Shown piece after piece: positions 14,056-26,350 of a stretch of 64,000 bases of DNA. The stretch covers positions 2,149,528 through 2,213,527 of the forward strand of contig NC_045140.1 in assembly GCF_008831285.2 (NCBI RefSeq), written 5' to 3'. The stretch's first letter is position 1. Every line of letters starts with the position of its first letter. The stretch comes from Nymphaea colorata (Eukaryota > Streptophyta > Magnoliopsida > Nymphaeales > Nymphaeaceae). A program made the position numbers and the translations under genes. The notes beneath the pieces are model-generated. The model was not told the DNA's origin. It did not search any database and saw only the letters and a program-made list of their open reading frames with translations.

Positions 14056-15753
14056 TAAGAAGATTGAAATAAGCTTACTGCCATATATTGCCGTATGGCT
14101 AAAAAAATTAAAACCATAGTTGAAAGTTGAAACCACTGTATCCCTTTGCTAAAGCACCTCAAAATGTCCCTACACCATGAACCGTCATTAATGCTCTTGC
14201 AGGTAAAGGCCTTTAGCACCGACGGTTTTAAAATTTTTAACCATCCACGAACATCCGGTAACTGGCTGATTTCAATTCCGAAAACAGTTGGTTGATCACC
14301 AAATACAGTTAGCATCATAGAATGAACTAGCAATCAAAATCTGATTGTAGCATTTGTTGACTGTTATGCGTTTTTTTTTTCTATTTTAATTGTTGAAAGT
14401 TTCCGGGGTTTCTGCAATCTATTCTTAAAGAAAGCTATTTTGAGAACATTGAACATTTTCCTTGCTGAGAATAATCTAAGAGCTATAATATCAGCATCAT
14501 TTATACAGGGCATGTGAAATAAAATTTTGACTATTCTTGGATCAGCTAACATTTGCTTCAACTTAGAAATGGCCTGTAATAGCATAAAACGGCGTGCTTA
14601 CACCAACCTGTATGATTGAGGAAGATCATTTCCTTTACATGATAGTCTGATAGATGGTTTGTTGGTCTTCTTGCTGTCAAAATATCTGTTCTCAATACAC
14701 AGGAAAAAGGAAACCTGATGCACATGCATATTTGGAAGCAATCAAGCAGCTTGGAGTTCATTCATCTGATTGTATTTTTATTGATGACAGGTGGATATGC
14801 CTTCTTCAGTTTTTTCATCCTTCTTCCTTTTTTATCGGATGAGATTGCCTAAATAGCTGTAACGTCTTTGAGGTTTACAGAACTGATCCTTTTGACCTAA
14901 AGAGTTTTCTTACTAACTGGGAAACAATTTAATGCTCTGAATTGATTGTCCAGTAAAAAGTATAAAAAATTGATGGGTGACTTTCTACCAAAAACTATGA
15001 CATCATTTATCTTTGACTTTTCAAACTTTGATATTCAACAAAGAGTACTGTCTTGATGGGTACATAATTATCTGGGAAAAGAGAATCACATGCCTTTTGG
15101 ATCATGACTATCCTATGCAAAAGGTTCCTACCAGCCCTGTTGAGATGTCACTTCCAATAAGAATACATGATTGTAGCTCACCAACTAACAGGTTACTGTC
15201 AGGATAAAGATTTAATCTTTAGAATGAATCACCATCCAAAAGGGCAATGCAACTCCTAGGTTCCTGCTCGATATAACATTCTGCTGAAGGAGAAATTAAG
15301 TAATAACAACACTACTGAGTGTTCTCATTGGAAGGCATACACAGGGAAGGAATCCTGATATGGTAGAAGCAAAGATGGGGGCTATAGAGGATAAGTTCCA
15401 TTTGCTAGAACCCAGCAAGGACACACAAACGGTTCCTAGTTGCACATAGCATGAAGGATTGTTGCAATCCGTCAAGTGAACCTTTGGAAATCTAAGAGTG
15501 TCTTTGCTGGTGAGAGCATGTCTTGTGAGCCAAGATGGCCAATCTTTGCTGGATTTGAGTGTAGTCTTGGAGGTCCACCAAGATAAACTTGTCAACCAGA
15601 TGCCAATCAAGTAGGCAATAGGTACAAACAGAACTTCCAAGAACAGGAAGCTGTCAGGGGGGGTCTCCTGTATCACATGATTTTGGGTATGGGTGCCATA
15701 CGGGTACAGGTGTGGAGTACTTCAAAAAACTTGGGTATAGGGATAATGCCGTG

Positions 15754-15789
<36 letters not shown>

Positions 15790-15992
15790 GTACGTGACAC
15801 TTAAACCCATAATGAATCATCTTGGCCGTTGATCATTGCAAGATAGGTGGCTTGAAGAAAATCAAATTAAAAAAAGGGGTATTTTAGTCATTTAGTTAAC
15901 AACTTTTTCTTTTTGATTTTCTTTCAACCATCCATTTTGAAAATGACAAAATGATTTCTTATGGGTCTTACACCTAAAGGTCACGTACCTAC

Positions 15993-16081
<89 letters not shown>

Positions 16082-16495
16082 CCACAGACCAAACAATAAG
16101 ATTCTAAAACTTATCTATGTATGTCGAACCTTGTTTTGGTCAATTTGGCTGAGTCCAAAAAGGGACAGACACGGCGCTGGGTGCATTGATGTGCACCCGA
16201 CATGATCAGCGCCCTGTTTACTCAGGCGTACAAAATTAGAGCGCTTCCATTTGTGCTTTTCAATTTCACTGTACCTTCTGTTCAATTATTATCTTTTTTA
16301 ACTTCCCACACTTTTACATATTTCGTGGCAAAATTTATTATAATGAATTTGTTTTTGGTTTTATGCTAATCAATTCGCAGGATCGTGAATGTGAAGGCAG
16401 CTGTAAATGCTGGTATGGCTGGTATTCACTTTAAAAATGCTTCTGCACTCGAACATGATTTATTGCTACAGGGAGTGGACATAAAACCAAAATGA
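6694..16495 (+). CDS. FHY1: Chloroplast HAD-superfamily FMN hydrolase-like protein, 7 exons
   Basis: I spliced coding exons 6694-6911, 8268-8343, 12394-12445, 13312-13426, 13492-13562, 14703-14790 and 16381-16495. All have GT..AG borders and join to 735 nt, 244 residues plus TGA. I chose the ATG at 6694 (MASIAMGLVFRSSFL) because it opens a Ser/Thr-rich stretch typical of a chloroplast transit peptide; an in-frame ATG at 6646 would add 16 residues. HAD motifs in order: I LLFDVMDTIV (Asp54), II HAFTNYP, III Lys in GKRKPD, IV IFIDDR. The string DPFYEDVPAFFGMPMKELLEAKHP and the rest match Arabidopsis At1g79790 (AtcpFHy1), which dephosphorylates FMN to riboflavin in plastids. Motif I has Met56 where most HAD phosphatases have the second Asp. 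Introns are 1356, 4050, 866, 65, 1140 and 1590 bp, large for this gene. No indel or stop suggests decay. Confidence 0.88.
8978..9070. repeat. Compound microsatellite (CT)n(TA)n in FHY1 intron 2
   Basis: About 25 bp of CT repeats followed by about 65 bp of TA repeats. It lies in the 4-kb second intron, and the long open frames across it on both strands are artefacts of the repeat. Confidence 0.97.
9455..10080. mobile_element. Repeat bounded by CGTATCG / CGATACG motifs, FHY1 intron 2
   Basis: The left edge carries CGTATATCGTAAGCGTATCG and the right edge carries repeated GTACGATAC words, including CGTACGATACAGG and CCGTACGATACATACG. The inverted, overlapping TATCG/CGATA words at both ends and the non-coding interior suggest a decayed non-autonomous DNA element. 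Borders are approximate and I see no clear target-site duplication. Confidence 0.5.
10370..10990 (-). mobile_element. Degenerate Ty1/copia remnant: protease stub joined to RNase H
   Basis: On the minus strand, about 10930-10790 reads like the copia protease region (IWCIGSDAAIHVG, then in another frame DKLSKLTIYTG and AAIGDGS, compared with the family's WxxDSGAxxH and GDG motifs). About 10735-10400 reads like copia RNase H: YTDAEWADDPDECQ (family DADWAGCPDxRxST), then FWEKVSYHK, then degenerate AEAEY and HxxTKHI blocks broken by stops and frameshifts. Integrase and reverse transcriptase are absent between them, so the element lost most of its interior. It lies antisense in FHY1 intron 2. I did not identify LTRs. 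Confidence 0.65.
11311..11346. repeat. (GA)n microsatellite in FHY1 intron 2
   Basis: About 36 bp of AG repeats, interrupted once by GCG near the left end. Confidence 0.95.
14029..14056. repeat. (AC)n microsatellite in FHY1 intron 5
   Basis: About 14 AC units. It lies between two diverged repeats of an AACCATCCA...TTTCAATT block (about 13960-14020 and 14235-14285), part of a small intronic repeat carrying GTGACG/CCGACGG words. Confidence 0.9.
15752..16079. mobile_element. MITE with microsatellite-terminated inverted repeats, FHY1 intron 6
   Basis: The left end is (TA)n(GA)n, then GGTACGTGAC, then ACCCATAA. The right end is the inverted order: TTATGGGTCTTAC, GTCACGTACC, (CT)n, (TA)n. The arms are therefore inverted repeats reaching into the microsatellites. 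The AT-rich interior resembles elements near 36890, 37505 and 52285. About 330 bp, non-coding, within the last FHY1 intron. Confidence 0.75.
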
Positions 16496-19349
16496 AGTGT
16501 TTCATGATGATGGTCGTCAGACCAAGTGAATGTGGACTTTACTGGAGTTTGAACATCTACCAAACTTGAAGATGCCGCAAAAGTGGTATTCACAATCTAG
16601 ATGTGCCGTCAAATGTAAGGTCAATAACTTGCAAAGATGTAAAGTTGCTATTTTCTACAAGCTCAGAAACTTCGCTTCTTGCCGCACAATTCTTTTAAAT
16701 AATCTTTAAAATTCAGCAGTTTGTCCTCTTGCACACATCTTGCTGGAACAACGGGAGGTTTTCTTATCTCGTAAATGCCAAATTTGTCTTTTCTGGCCTA
16801 CAGAAGAGAGAGCACTCCATGTCCGTTTTGGATTGGACCTTACTCTGCAATGTTGCACATTTTTCCCTTTTTGTGTCTCGCCAATGTAATAAGTACCACT
16901 CACTTCAAGCCCTCCACTTATACTGATTATCTGATTCAAGATTTGGTCTAAAAATCTCTAGCATATGAATAGTTATTCAGATTCAAAACTTGGTAAAATG
17001 AAATCTCATCACTAAATTATATAAAACCGATAAATTTGGTATAGATTTGTGGAAACTTTTATAGTTTTATGGTTATTTTGATCTTCCCTTTTGTACCTCC
17101 TACATTGGACGATATGTAGCTTTTAACTAGGAGAGGGATCCCTTCTTCCCCTACTTGGTTTCCACCCAAAACTCAATACTTGAGGCATGTTTTTGAAACC
17201 CCAGAATATATAAGATTCTTCATGGTGGATTTCCTATAAACCAAATACTCTAGTATCGTGTCTCTTTTTCAACAGGCAATATGGGTTTTTGACAGAGAAA
17301 TTTACAGCAGTCTATTTCACTAGACACACATAGATGGCATTTAGTGGGCCATGATGAATCCATCCATTGATCCAATGTTTTAAAATGGGTAACTCAAGGG
17401 TTTGAGTATAGGGGATTGGAGCAACCATCTACCACCATGATGAGCATCCACTCGAAACGGGAATATCATTTACAACGGTCCAAGAGAAAGATGAAATGGA
17501 CATTGGAAGTAGGAATTATTCTCTGAACAAGATGAACATTGGGGACAATAAAAATTTCAAAATGTTCAATCGAAGATGCTGTACTTTAAACAAGTGAATA
17601 TTTTAGAAGTACAATCAGGGGAGGATTTTATAAGAAATTTATCAGGAATCTGTGGTGAAAGGATGCCTCACTCCATCGCTTCCATTGCAGCACGGAACCT
17701 TACCGGCATCAAGAAAAACACATTTTTATGGAGTGCAACATTGCCAACTTGTAATAGTAAATGCAAGAAACAGAGGAAAGGCATGCATCGAGAATGCAAC
17801 CAAATTGACTTGGCTCATTTTAGCTCACTTCTGCTCCATCTGGGTTTTGTTTACACCAGAAACACACCGGGAAGATGGCAATCCTGAAGGATTTGTAGAT
17901 GATGGATGGAAGGTAATCAGGAAGTTCCGACATCACATGGCAGTTATAAAGGCAAATAGAATCAAATCCCAGAAACCTGGTTCATTTATCCAACCAACCA
18001 TATTAGTGGACATAATGGCATTATTTTGAGATCTATATTGATCTTCTGTAACGTATAGATCACCAACACAGACAGAACCAATTACATTTCAGATTGCAGC
18101 ATTTTCTAAATAAACTGCTACACACCAATATCAGTTGCCAAATACCAATCTCAGTGATGAACGTCCCAGAATGCTAATTGAATAAGGATGCCCCGGCTGT
18201 ATGAGCTTGTGCGGCTCTGGATTTGATACTTCAACATGAAGGCGACCTTGAAGTACCATAGGACCATTCCCCGCAAACTTATAGTGGGATTTATGAAGTC
18301 ACAACAGCGATTGAGGATTCCTTTGGAATGGAATAATAGGTGGAACACAGAAAGCATTAAGATATCGGCAATTCAATCACAACACCTAAATAAAGTTTCC
18401 TCTTCGAACTTGCTATCAGCAAAATGCTCCTTTTTTTGAATTTCCATCCCCAGTACTTTACTGTGGAAAGTTAGAGACTATTGCTGATTACACAGGGACT
18501 CATGTTGGATTCAAAATTGCATGAGTTTGCATGTTAGCAGCCATAAGGACTGAATACTGTACAAACAACCAAGTTGACCAACAAATGAAGGCCGTCAGGA
18601 TTGTCGCTGTATCCTCCTATAAAATTGTAAGAAAGTATCATCAGTCAAATATGCAAGAAACAAAACGGTTGGTCCTATCAAACTAATTTTTAGCATCACT
18701 ACTTTTGTATTAAGACATCAGATTTGACACTGGCAAACAGCCGCTGATCATTTTTATCATTATTCACATAAACAGAGAACAAGTTAAACAATCAAACCAT
18801 GTACTCTCACAATACCAAGCATATTTTCAGATAGCATATGGATAAACTGCAATCCAAGAAACATGTAAAGCTATCATGGTTTTAACTAAAATTAAAGTAT
18901 TAAAGTATGTGGAATACAAATTCTCCTTTTCCTGGGCAGAACTGTGTTCCTCTACATTTGTCAGCTTAATATGTTTCCAAAAGTAACCAACGTTAGACAC
19001 CTCATTGGTATGCTATGCCAAGAAAAAAAATGAACTGGCAAATTTTTTTTTGGAATGAGCAAAGTTAACAATCTTTTTGGCAAAAGCACAGCCGGATCTA
19101 TCTTTTATTATCTTATTTATTTAAAACACTTTGGACATTCTAATATGTCACGTTTATCATCAAGAATATTGTCAAAGTTCTTAAAGTTATTAAAATAAAA
19201 GCACCCATTCAGGTGTCATTTGATATTGTGTCATCATGTTGTATTATTCTCTAACATGAACAAAACTACGTCACACGGGTGCAAGAGTGGATGCAGGTGT
19301 AGGTGTGCCAAGTTTGAAAAGAACTTGAGTGCAGTCTTGGCGAGTATGT

Positions 19350-19350
19350 A

Positions 19351-19392
<42 letters not shown>
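19350..19392. repeat. Compound microsatellite (GT)n(TA)n
   Basis: About 20 bp of GT repeats running into about 22 bp of TA repeats, with no coding context. Confidence 0.93.
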
Positions 19393-20612
19393 CTGTTTAT
19401 AAACAATAAAATTATCAAGTAACAAATAATAGTCATAAGTTTTGGAGTTCATACTTCATCATAATCATATTGATGATTCTTTTGTTGTCTCATCGATATT
19501 TTGACTATCTTCCATGCTCTCAGAGTCATCAGCAAACATCAGAAGAACAAATCATAAGATCAGCTAAACCCATGTTAGCAGTACGTAGGTTACATTCCAC
19601 TTCAAAATTGAATTCTTCTGTGTCCACAACCCAAAATTGCAGATAGCAGCATTATCTGTGATGATCTACACTACTTCACCAGGGCTAGCTTCTTTGATGA
19701 CTTCTATAAATAAGTATTTCAAATATTCAGCATTTTAACAATTTTGAGACACAAAATAGTTTATGCAGTTAATCAAGTGATGATTTCATGCATGAGTTGT
19801 GGGTCGTGACTTCATATAGAAGTTGCTGTATAACACAGTATTTAAAGGCAAGAGATGGTTTGATCTACCAAAAAAAGCTGTCATTTTCCAAAAGAACATG
19901 GGTGCAGGTGCAGCGATGACATATATACATAGACACACACACACACGCATGCACGCACACCAATAATGGTGCCGCACCCAAGTGGCACACAAACCACACC
20001 CAACATGACTCTGATGCGGAAACTTAAAAAGTCCATGCCACTTACAACAAAAAAGGAAACAAAGTCATGATATCCTGTTATGTTAGAGGTCAGTGGCATA
20101 GTCAAAAGCCTATCAGATTGTGGCTATTGTGTGTTTGTTGGTGGAAACTTTGCCTCCTAAAGAATTAGAAACCAAATACCTATTGTAAGGACAAATGAAG
20201 AAGCATAATAATGTGCCATGGCTTCCATCAAGCTAACTTAACATGGATTAGACAACTCATAGCTGCATTAGATGAAGTTTTACCAAAATCGACTCTATTT
20301 TGTAACAGTCGAAGTGCCATTAAAATTAAGACAGAAAATCAAGTTGCAGATCTTCCTCTAAAGGGTTGACAGCTTGACAATAAAGAGATTTTGGTTTTCT
20401 AAAGGCAAAATAAGCATGACCTGAAGAAATGATTAGCTCCAGGGAGGCTGTTAAAATGCAAAATTTCATGTCTTTATGATTTGGTGTATGGATCTTACAT
20501 GTATCTGAGATCCCACAGTCCTCTTAAAGGCATTTTAGACTCCTTACACTATTCTGTTTTATACTATTAAGAACACCTCTCCCAGATCTTCCCACGGTGG
20601 AAAGGCTGCAGC

Positions 20613-20675
20613 ACATAAAGGTCCATCTTGCTCCCTATAGTCACATAAAGGCTGGACATCTTGCTCCCTATAGTC
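20613..20675. repeat. Imperfect tandem duplication, about 2 x 32 bp
   Basis: CACATAAAGG followed by CATCTTGCTCCCTATAGT occurs twice in succession, the second unit with a few extra bases. Confidence 0.8.
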
Positions 20676-21975
20676 CATGCAGATCAGTTTCAGTCCTACA
20701 GCTCAGAGTTACCGATATTACAACAAGTTCATGGTGCGCAGTGTAAAAAGATGCACCATACCTGGTGATGAAGACATGAAGTTACTTTCTGGCTTGCTAT
20801 AACGTTTGATGTGCAATGTCGATTATACCTATATGAAGCAGACTTAATCATGTTTTTGCTCCACAGGCCAACTTGCATTATGTAACTTTTAAAGCACTTA
20901 CTGACAAAAATGAATCCAAAATAGTAACTGCAAAAGCCCAATCTCCAGCAACTTGTTGATACTTGATAGTCCTATACAATTTAACGAGACACACAAAAAG
21001 GTTATCAAAAGGGTAGTAAAAATGCATAACATTCTGAATTTTTGCCACAAAATCATTGTACTCAGGAAATTTTTTAGGGCCATCTGTTTGAAATTGTTTT
21101 ATGTGCCCCAGCAACATGTGCCTCAGCTTCTGAAAATCACCCTTTTGTAATTCAACATGCGGAGTTACTCTTTTGGTTTCTGATTTCTGGTGCTCGTATC
21201 TATCTCAATCCAAAGGTTGAATGCATATTATCTGAATAAATAGTTATTTGGTGAATAATCATTAATAGACAAAACAGATGAAATTACTTGCAACAAAGGA
21301 GAGAGTAAAACCTTCTGAAAGACAAGAAGATTTACCAATAGTCCAATAAGGCTTCATACAAGATAAGATGCAAGAAGGGGCAATTAAAAAACTATCAACA
21401 TCAAAACCAAATGAAGAGTATTATTCCATTTCTTTCTAATAGTTAAGGGCCAGAGAAATCGAGCTTGAAGCCATACAAGAATACTATAATTTTTCCCCCT
21501 CCTTTATGTGAAGTGGGAAAGGAAAAATGGGCCATACAAGCTTTAAAGTACATCCTGCCCCACTTCGCTGTATGAAGGCTAGTCACAAAGTACATGATGA
21601 TCAAGGACAGGCATATACATATCCATTTTCTCATGACCCTTAACCAAAACAACAATGAAAATCTCATCAAACAGATCTATCAAGTATCAAGCCCTATGCT
21701 ATCCATTAGGCTTTGTTGCAAATGAATTTCAAAGAACAAGAGAACCATCACATAAAAACGACTATGATTTTCTTAATAAATGTAAAAAACACAACAAATA
21801 TACTTGCCAGAAAGTTGGACTACTAGTAGCTGTGGATTATGTAATATCAGATGTTGTACTCTGAAGCAAAAAGAATAATAGACAAACACCCGATTGCATG
21901 TCAGATGTTCCAAGAGAATACTCAGTTAGGCTGAACAGTGTATTGTACCCCCAATCTCAACCAATTTTATTATAT

Positions 21976-24900
21976 TTATAAGGATTTCGCAGCATGCTGA
22001 GATTTTGCCGTCTCCTTTAAGACAGCTCCCACAATGGCTGCTTGTTCCAGGTTGTCAGCCTTATGCAGAGCATCTAAAAGAATGACACAACTCTTTATGC
22101 TTGCAGTACATCCTTTCTGTCGCATTTCTTCAAATACTCGGTATGCATCCATTGCTCTGTCTGCATTACTTAAGCCAGTTATTAAAGCATTGTAACAGGC
22201 AGCATCAGGTATTCCACCTTTTGCCTTGAATCTCTGGAACAACTCATTAGCTGCTACTACATTTCCTGCCCTTGCAAGACCAGAAATCATTGTTGTATAG
22301 GTAATTAGGCCCGGAGAATGGCCTTCCTTTTGCATCTCTTGCCAAAAGACAAATGCTTTATTGAATTTCCGGACCCGACAGAGTCCATTTATTAGAATGC
22401 TGTAAGTGTGGACATTGGGACTACATTTCAAGTCCTTCATGGACTGAAAACAAACAAGTGCTTCATTGATTTCTTCTGCCTTTACTAATGCATCAAGAAG
22501 GCAGTTCCATGTATAAACATTTGGAACCAGATCCTTCTGCATCATTTCTTCCATGATCAGATATGCTTCATCTATCCTTCCAACCTTTCCGAATCCATCT
22601 ACCAGGCTACTATAAACAATAACATTCAACGGCACTCCTTTTGCCTTGGCTTCTTCAAAAAGCATGTATGCTTCATCAAGCCTATCAATCTTGGCCAGAC
22701 CATCAATAACAGATCCATATGTAACCATTGTGGGTGTGTGTCCATTAGACTTCATCTCTTCAAGAAGCTGGTAAGCCTTGTTTACCTTCCCAGATTTGCA
22801 GAAACCATCTATTGCAGTGTTATAAGCTAGGGTATCTAAAACACATCCCTGTTCTTTCATGGCATAAAACAACTCATAAGTTTCTCTTGCATGGCCAGCT
22901 TTTATAAGACCATGAATGAGTATAGAGTAGCTCCTTGCATCAGGAACAAACCCCTTTGCTTTTATTTCTTCAAAAATAGAGCGTCCTTTTTCAGTTTCAC
23001 CAGACTTAAAAACACAATCCATATAAGTATTATAAAGTGTTAAATCTGCGGCACAACCTCTTCTTGCCATTTCCTTAAAAATCTTATGCCCGTCATCCTT
23101 TCTGCCACATTTGAAGAAGCTTCTAATGAGTGATGTATAGACCACAACATTTGGTTCCAGATCTGCATCCAGCATCCTCTCAAACAGTCTATATGATTCA
23201 TCTACACGGCTGTTTCTTCCCAAACCATCTATAAGAGAGCAAAATGTCACTGAGTTGGGCATACACCCCATTTTCTCCATGTTATTGAAGATTCCCAAAG
23301 CTTCATCAAGCTTTTGTGCTTTGCACAACCTATCAATCATGATATTTATGGTCCTTGTATTTGGGAATAAACCTGCTGCTTCCATCATATCCTTAACTTT
23401 GTCTACCATCATCATTTTTCCTGTCCTGCATAACATCTCCATAAGAATGTTATACGTTGAAATATTAGGTTCTGCATCCTTCTTCATATCCTCAAAAAGC
23501 TTACAAGCCTCTTCAACCTTACCCATTTTCCCTAGGCATGTAAGAATAGAATTGTATGCAATAACATTAGGTATGCATCCTTTCTCTCTCTGCCTCTCAA
23601 GTAATCTGTAAGCATCCTCAAACCTGCCAGCAGAACCATAACCCATAATCATGGTGGTGTATGCATATGCACATGGTACTTTCCTATTGAGTTCCATTTG
23701 CTCAAATAAGTCAACAGCCTCATCAAGTCGTTGTGCCTTGCAGAGGACACCAATCATGCTCGAGTATGTCACATCATCAGGCATGAGATCTTGGGCTTTC
23801 ATCTCATGAAAGAATTTCCATGCCATATCAACTTTTCCAACCTTACCAAAGCAATCAATACAAACATTATACAGAACTACATCTGCATCAAAATTATTGC
23901 TCTTCATTTCATCCAACAAAGAAAGAGCAGCATCCAGTCTGCCTTCCTTTGCAAATATACGAACCATGTTAGTAAACAAATGGATACCAACTTCATAGCC
24001 TATCTCTTGCATCTGATGGAACATACCCAGTGCAAGATCAGGCTCACGAGCATCAGAAAGAGCACCAATTAATGTAGTGTATGCCGAAAAGGGAGGGCGG
24101 AACTTTAATCTACGCATGGTATTTATCAAATTGACAGCATTTGCAAGTTGACTAGATTTTATCATATTTGTAACCAATTCTATACATACATTATTAGCCG
24201 GTCCATATCCAGCAAGGCTCATTTCTTCCAGAATATGTTCTAAATCATTGTAATTCCTACTTTTAGCCATAATCACGAGAAGTGAATTATATGCTTCAGG
24301 TGGATGCGACTGACCAATCTTCTGCTCTGTCCACCGAAAATAACGTAGAGCCAGATGTGCATCCTTCTGCCTCCTGAGCACAGCAACAATATATCCTGGC
24401 TGAGATTTGTGATCAATTGCAGAAAGGGCATCCTCCATTTCACCATTCCAGATGTTATTCTCCAAAATCCGACATATTCCATTTACACTGGAATCTGCAC
24501 TTTGCTGACTTTCTACTGAGTAATTCCTCGGCTTATTACTTTGTACAAAGCTACATCTACTAGCCAATTGAATTGGACCTCTAGATGCGCAAGAGAACTG
24601 TTTAAAAAGAGCTGAAATTCTTGAACAATGGCATCTGGGCCAAAAACTTATCTCTGCAGGCATGACTGAAACATATATAAGCATCTCCACACACTTCAGA
24701 AACACTCAGCATGTTTAAAGTTACCTTCATAGAGTGCCAAAAAATGGCATGTAGAATGGAAGCTCATCTCTGCAGACAAGCAGAAGCATACATAAGTATC
24801 TTCAAAACACATGTCAGAAACTCAGCATCTTCAGAACTACTGTCATAAAATAGAAAAATATTTCAGGTTATATCTAAAAATCATGATACCTACACTCAAA

Positions 24901-26150
24901 AAATCAAACTATATAATTATCTAATAACCACATTAATCTCTGTTCATAATGATTCAAGAGAATCTATTTCCCATCACATTGGTTTATGAAAGCTTAATAA
25001 AAATATGAATGTTTATTCATGTAGGTATAGGCAAATCCGCTCAATGTAGCATATTTTCTTGCTGGCAACCAAGACTCACAATTGAACGAAGTAGAATAAA
25101 CTGTTCATGATTCTAAATGCACAAAAAAGCTAAAGTTAAGTACAAATGAAGGAAAAGTAACATGTTGGGCTTTGCAAGTTACGGTTTAGGCCATTAGATG
25201 ATAAGAAACAAAATTCTTCACGATCAGGTTGAAAAGAAGGCTCCTCCTTTCATACATAGAAGTGTATTCATGAACAGGCAAAACCTGATTACCAGACTAG
25301 AGGGGTTCCTGTATTAGTGATTGATGCCAGGCAAAGTCTTGACTCTTCTAAAAACCTAGACTTTGCAGGACGCAAAGTTAATATTGTTGGCAAATTCAAT
25401 GGCACCGGAAACTGGATATAGTATCAGAAATAGTCTACTTGGTAGAATGATGTTTCCAATTCACTCAGATTCTACATGCCAAAGAATTGTCAGAGTGGAG
25501 GAATATGCTGAAGAATGTACTTGAAGGGTATAACGTGGAAATGGGAAGCAGCCGAGTTGAGTTAGCACGAGCATTAAAGAAACATGTAGAAGGTTAGAGA
25601 AGCTCCATTGGTATACAAGAAGCGATTGGAGCAGAGGTTCATCATTTTGATGGTTCCGCAATCATACTGTCAAAGGTGTAGCCGTGTAGGCCAGAAGATA
25701 GCGAATTTAATGTGTAAATCTGCCATAATTTCGCTTAATCACTTCTTGGAAAGACAACCCGCCGGACAAGAAACATGATTCCTGAACACCTTTCTGTATC
25801 TGTTTTTCTTCCATATGGGGTTCTTTTGGTAAAGCCTTTGCTATATTCTACAAATACGTTTTGGTTCATATAGAGGTGATCGGCCTAAACACAACTTATC
25901 TTTAGAAAAACAAGGTAAAAAGTTTTGGCCAGATATCGAACAATCCACATTGAGGCTTTCCATTCCGCCCACTAACCCAAAATATCGACCTTCATAGCCC
26001 ACAAGATTAGATGAAACTGAAGAAGAATAAGCAGTAACCAAATCATGAAAAGAGCGGGAAAAAGTCTGTCGAAATCGAATACACGTGGAAACAAGAAGTG
26101 GAAGAAAAACATAGTGAAAACTATATGAACAGGGACTTACCTCGTCCCAT
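21976..26150 (-). CDS. P-class pentatricopeptide repeat protein, At3g06920 type (2 coding exons)
   Basis: The main exon runs 24653-21976 and ends TAA. I place the start in a 10-nt coding exon at 26150-26141 (ATG GGA CGA G) with a perfect donor GAG|GTAAGT. It splices in frame to CTGCAG|AGATAAGT at 24653, giving MGREISFWPRCHCSR and 895 residues. A TATA box about 85 bp upstream supports this start. The unspliced alternative begins at the ATG at 24705 (909 residues). The Arg/Ser-rich N terminus fits an organelle, probably mitochondrial, targeting peptide. From about residue 120 to the end come about 22 PPR motifs of 35 residues (for example VTYGSVIDGLAKIDRLDEAY and VYSSLVDGFGKVGRIDEAY). No E or DYW domain is present, so it is P class. 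The sequence and its AAIVGAVLKET C terminus match Arabidopsis At3g06920 (about 870 residues). Such proteins bind organelle RNA; the target is unknown to me. Confidence 0.9.
24725..24769 (-). other. Candidate in-frame cassette exon in PPR intron 1
   Basis: The region 24643-24720 and the region 24757-24840 are diverged tandem copies. Both contain CTGCAG|AGAT on the minus strand, so the splice acceptor is duplicated. The upstream copy gives a 45-nt exon candidate from CTGCAG|AGATGAGC to TATGAAG|GTAACT. Its inclusion adds 15 residues (MSFHSTCHFLALYEE in context) and keeps the frame. Usage is not shown by sequence alone. Confidence 0.5.
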
Positions 26151-26230
26151 CGTGGACGAGAGAGAGAGAGACGGAGAGCAGAAGAAGCCCTAGACGGTCG
26201 TTCCGGAACAGGGCGACGAGTTTTGTCACT

Positions 26231-26237
26231 TTTTATA
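26231..26237 (-). promoter_or_regulatory. TATA box of PPR gene
   Basis: TATAAAA on the minus strand, 81-87 bp upstream of the proposed ATG at 26150. A pyrimidine-rich CTCTCTCTCTCTC tract sits between, as in many plant 5' UTRs. This fits a transcription start near 26205 and supports the short first exon. Confidence 0.6.
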
Positions 26238-26350
26238 GGAAGACCTTGGTTGCAGCATTTCCAATTTGTGGGACGGACCTCAGTCAAATGCAGCACATGT
26301 CCAGTTCAGAGGCCGAATACAACATGTGTGCAGTTCAGAGGCCCGATAGT

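Larger units (their letters stand above)
16496..21975. other. Intergenic region, FHY1 3' end to PPR gene 3' end
   Basis: About 5.5 kb between two convergent genes. It holds a (GT)n(TA)n microsatellite at 19350-19392, an imperfect tandem repeat at 20613-20675, and GGGTGCAGGTG words near 19280 and 19900 in opposite orientation. The overlapping frames at 17576-18029 show no recognisable domain and typical non-coding composition. Confidence 0.55.

Noticed and set aside
17576-18029. Two overlapping plus-strand frames of 103 and 125 codons
   Set aside because: No recognisable motif, no splice or promoter context, composition like surrounding non-coding DNA.
25841-26296. 151-codon minus-strand frame upstream of the PPR exon
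   Set aside because: It runs through the proposed 5' UTR, first exon and intron in another frame and resembles no protein. The GTAAGT donor and TATA box fit a PPR leader better.
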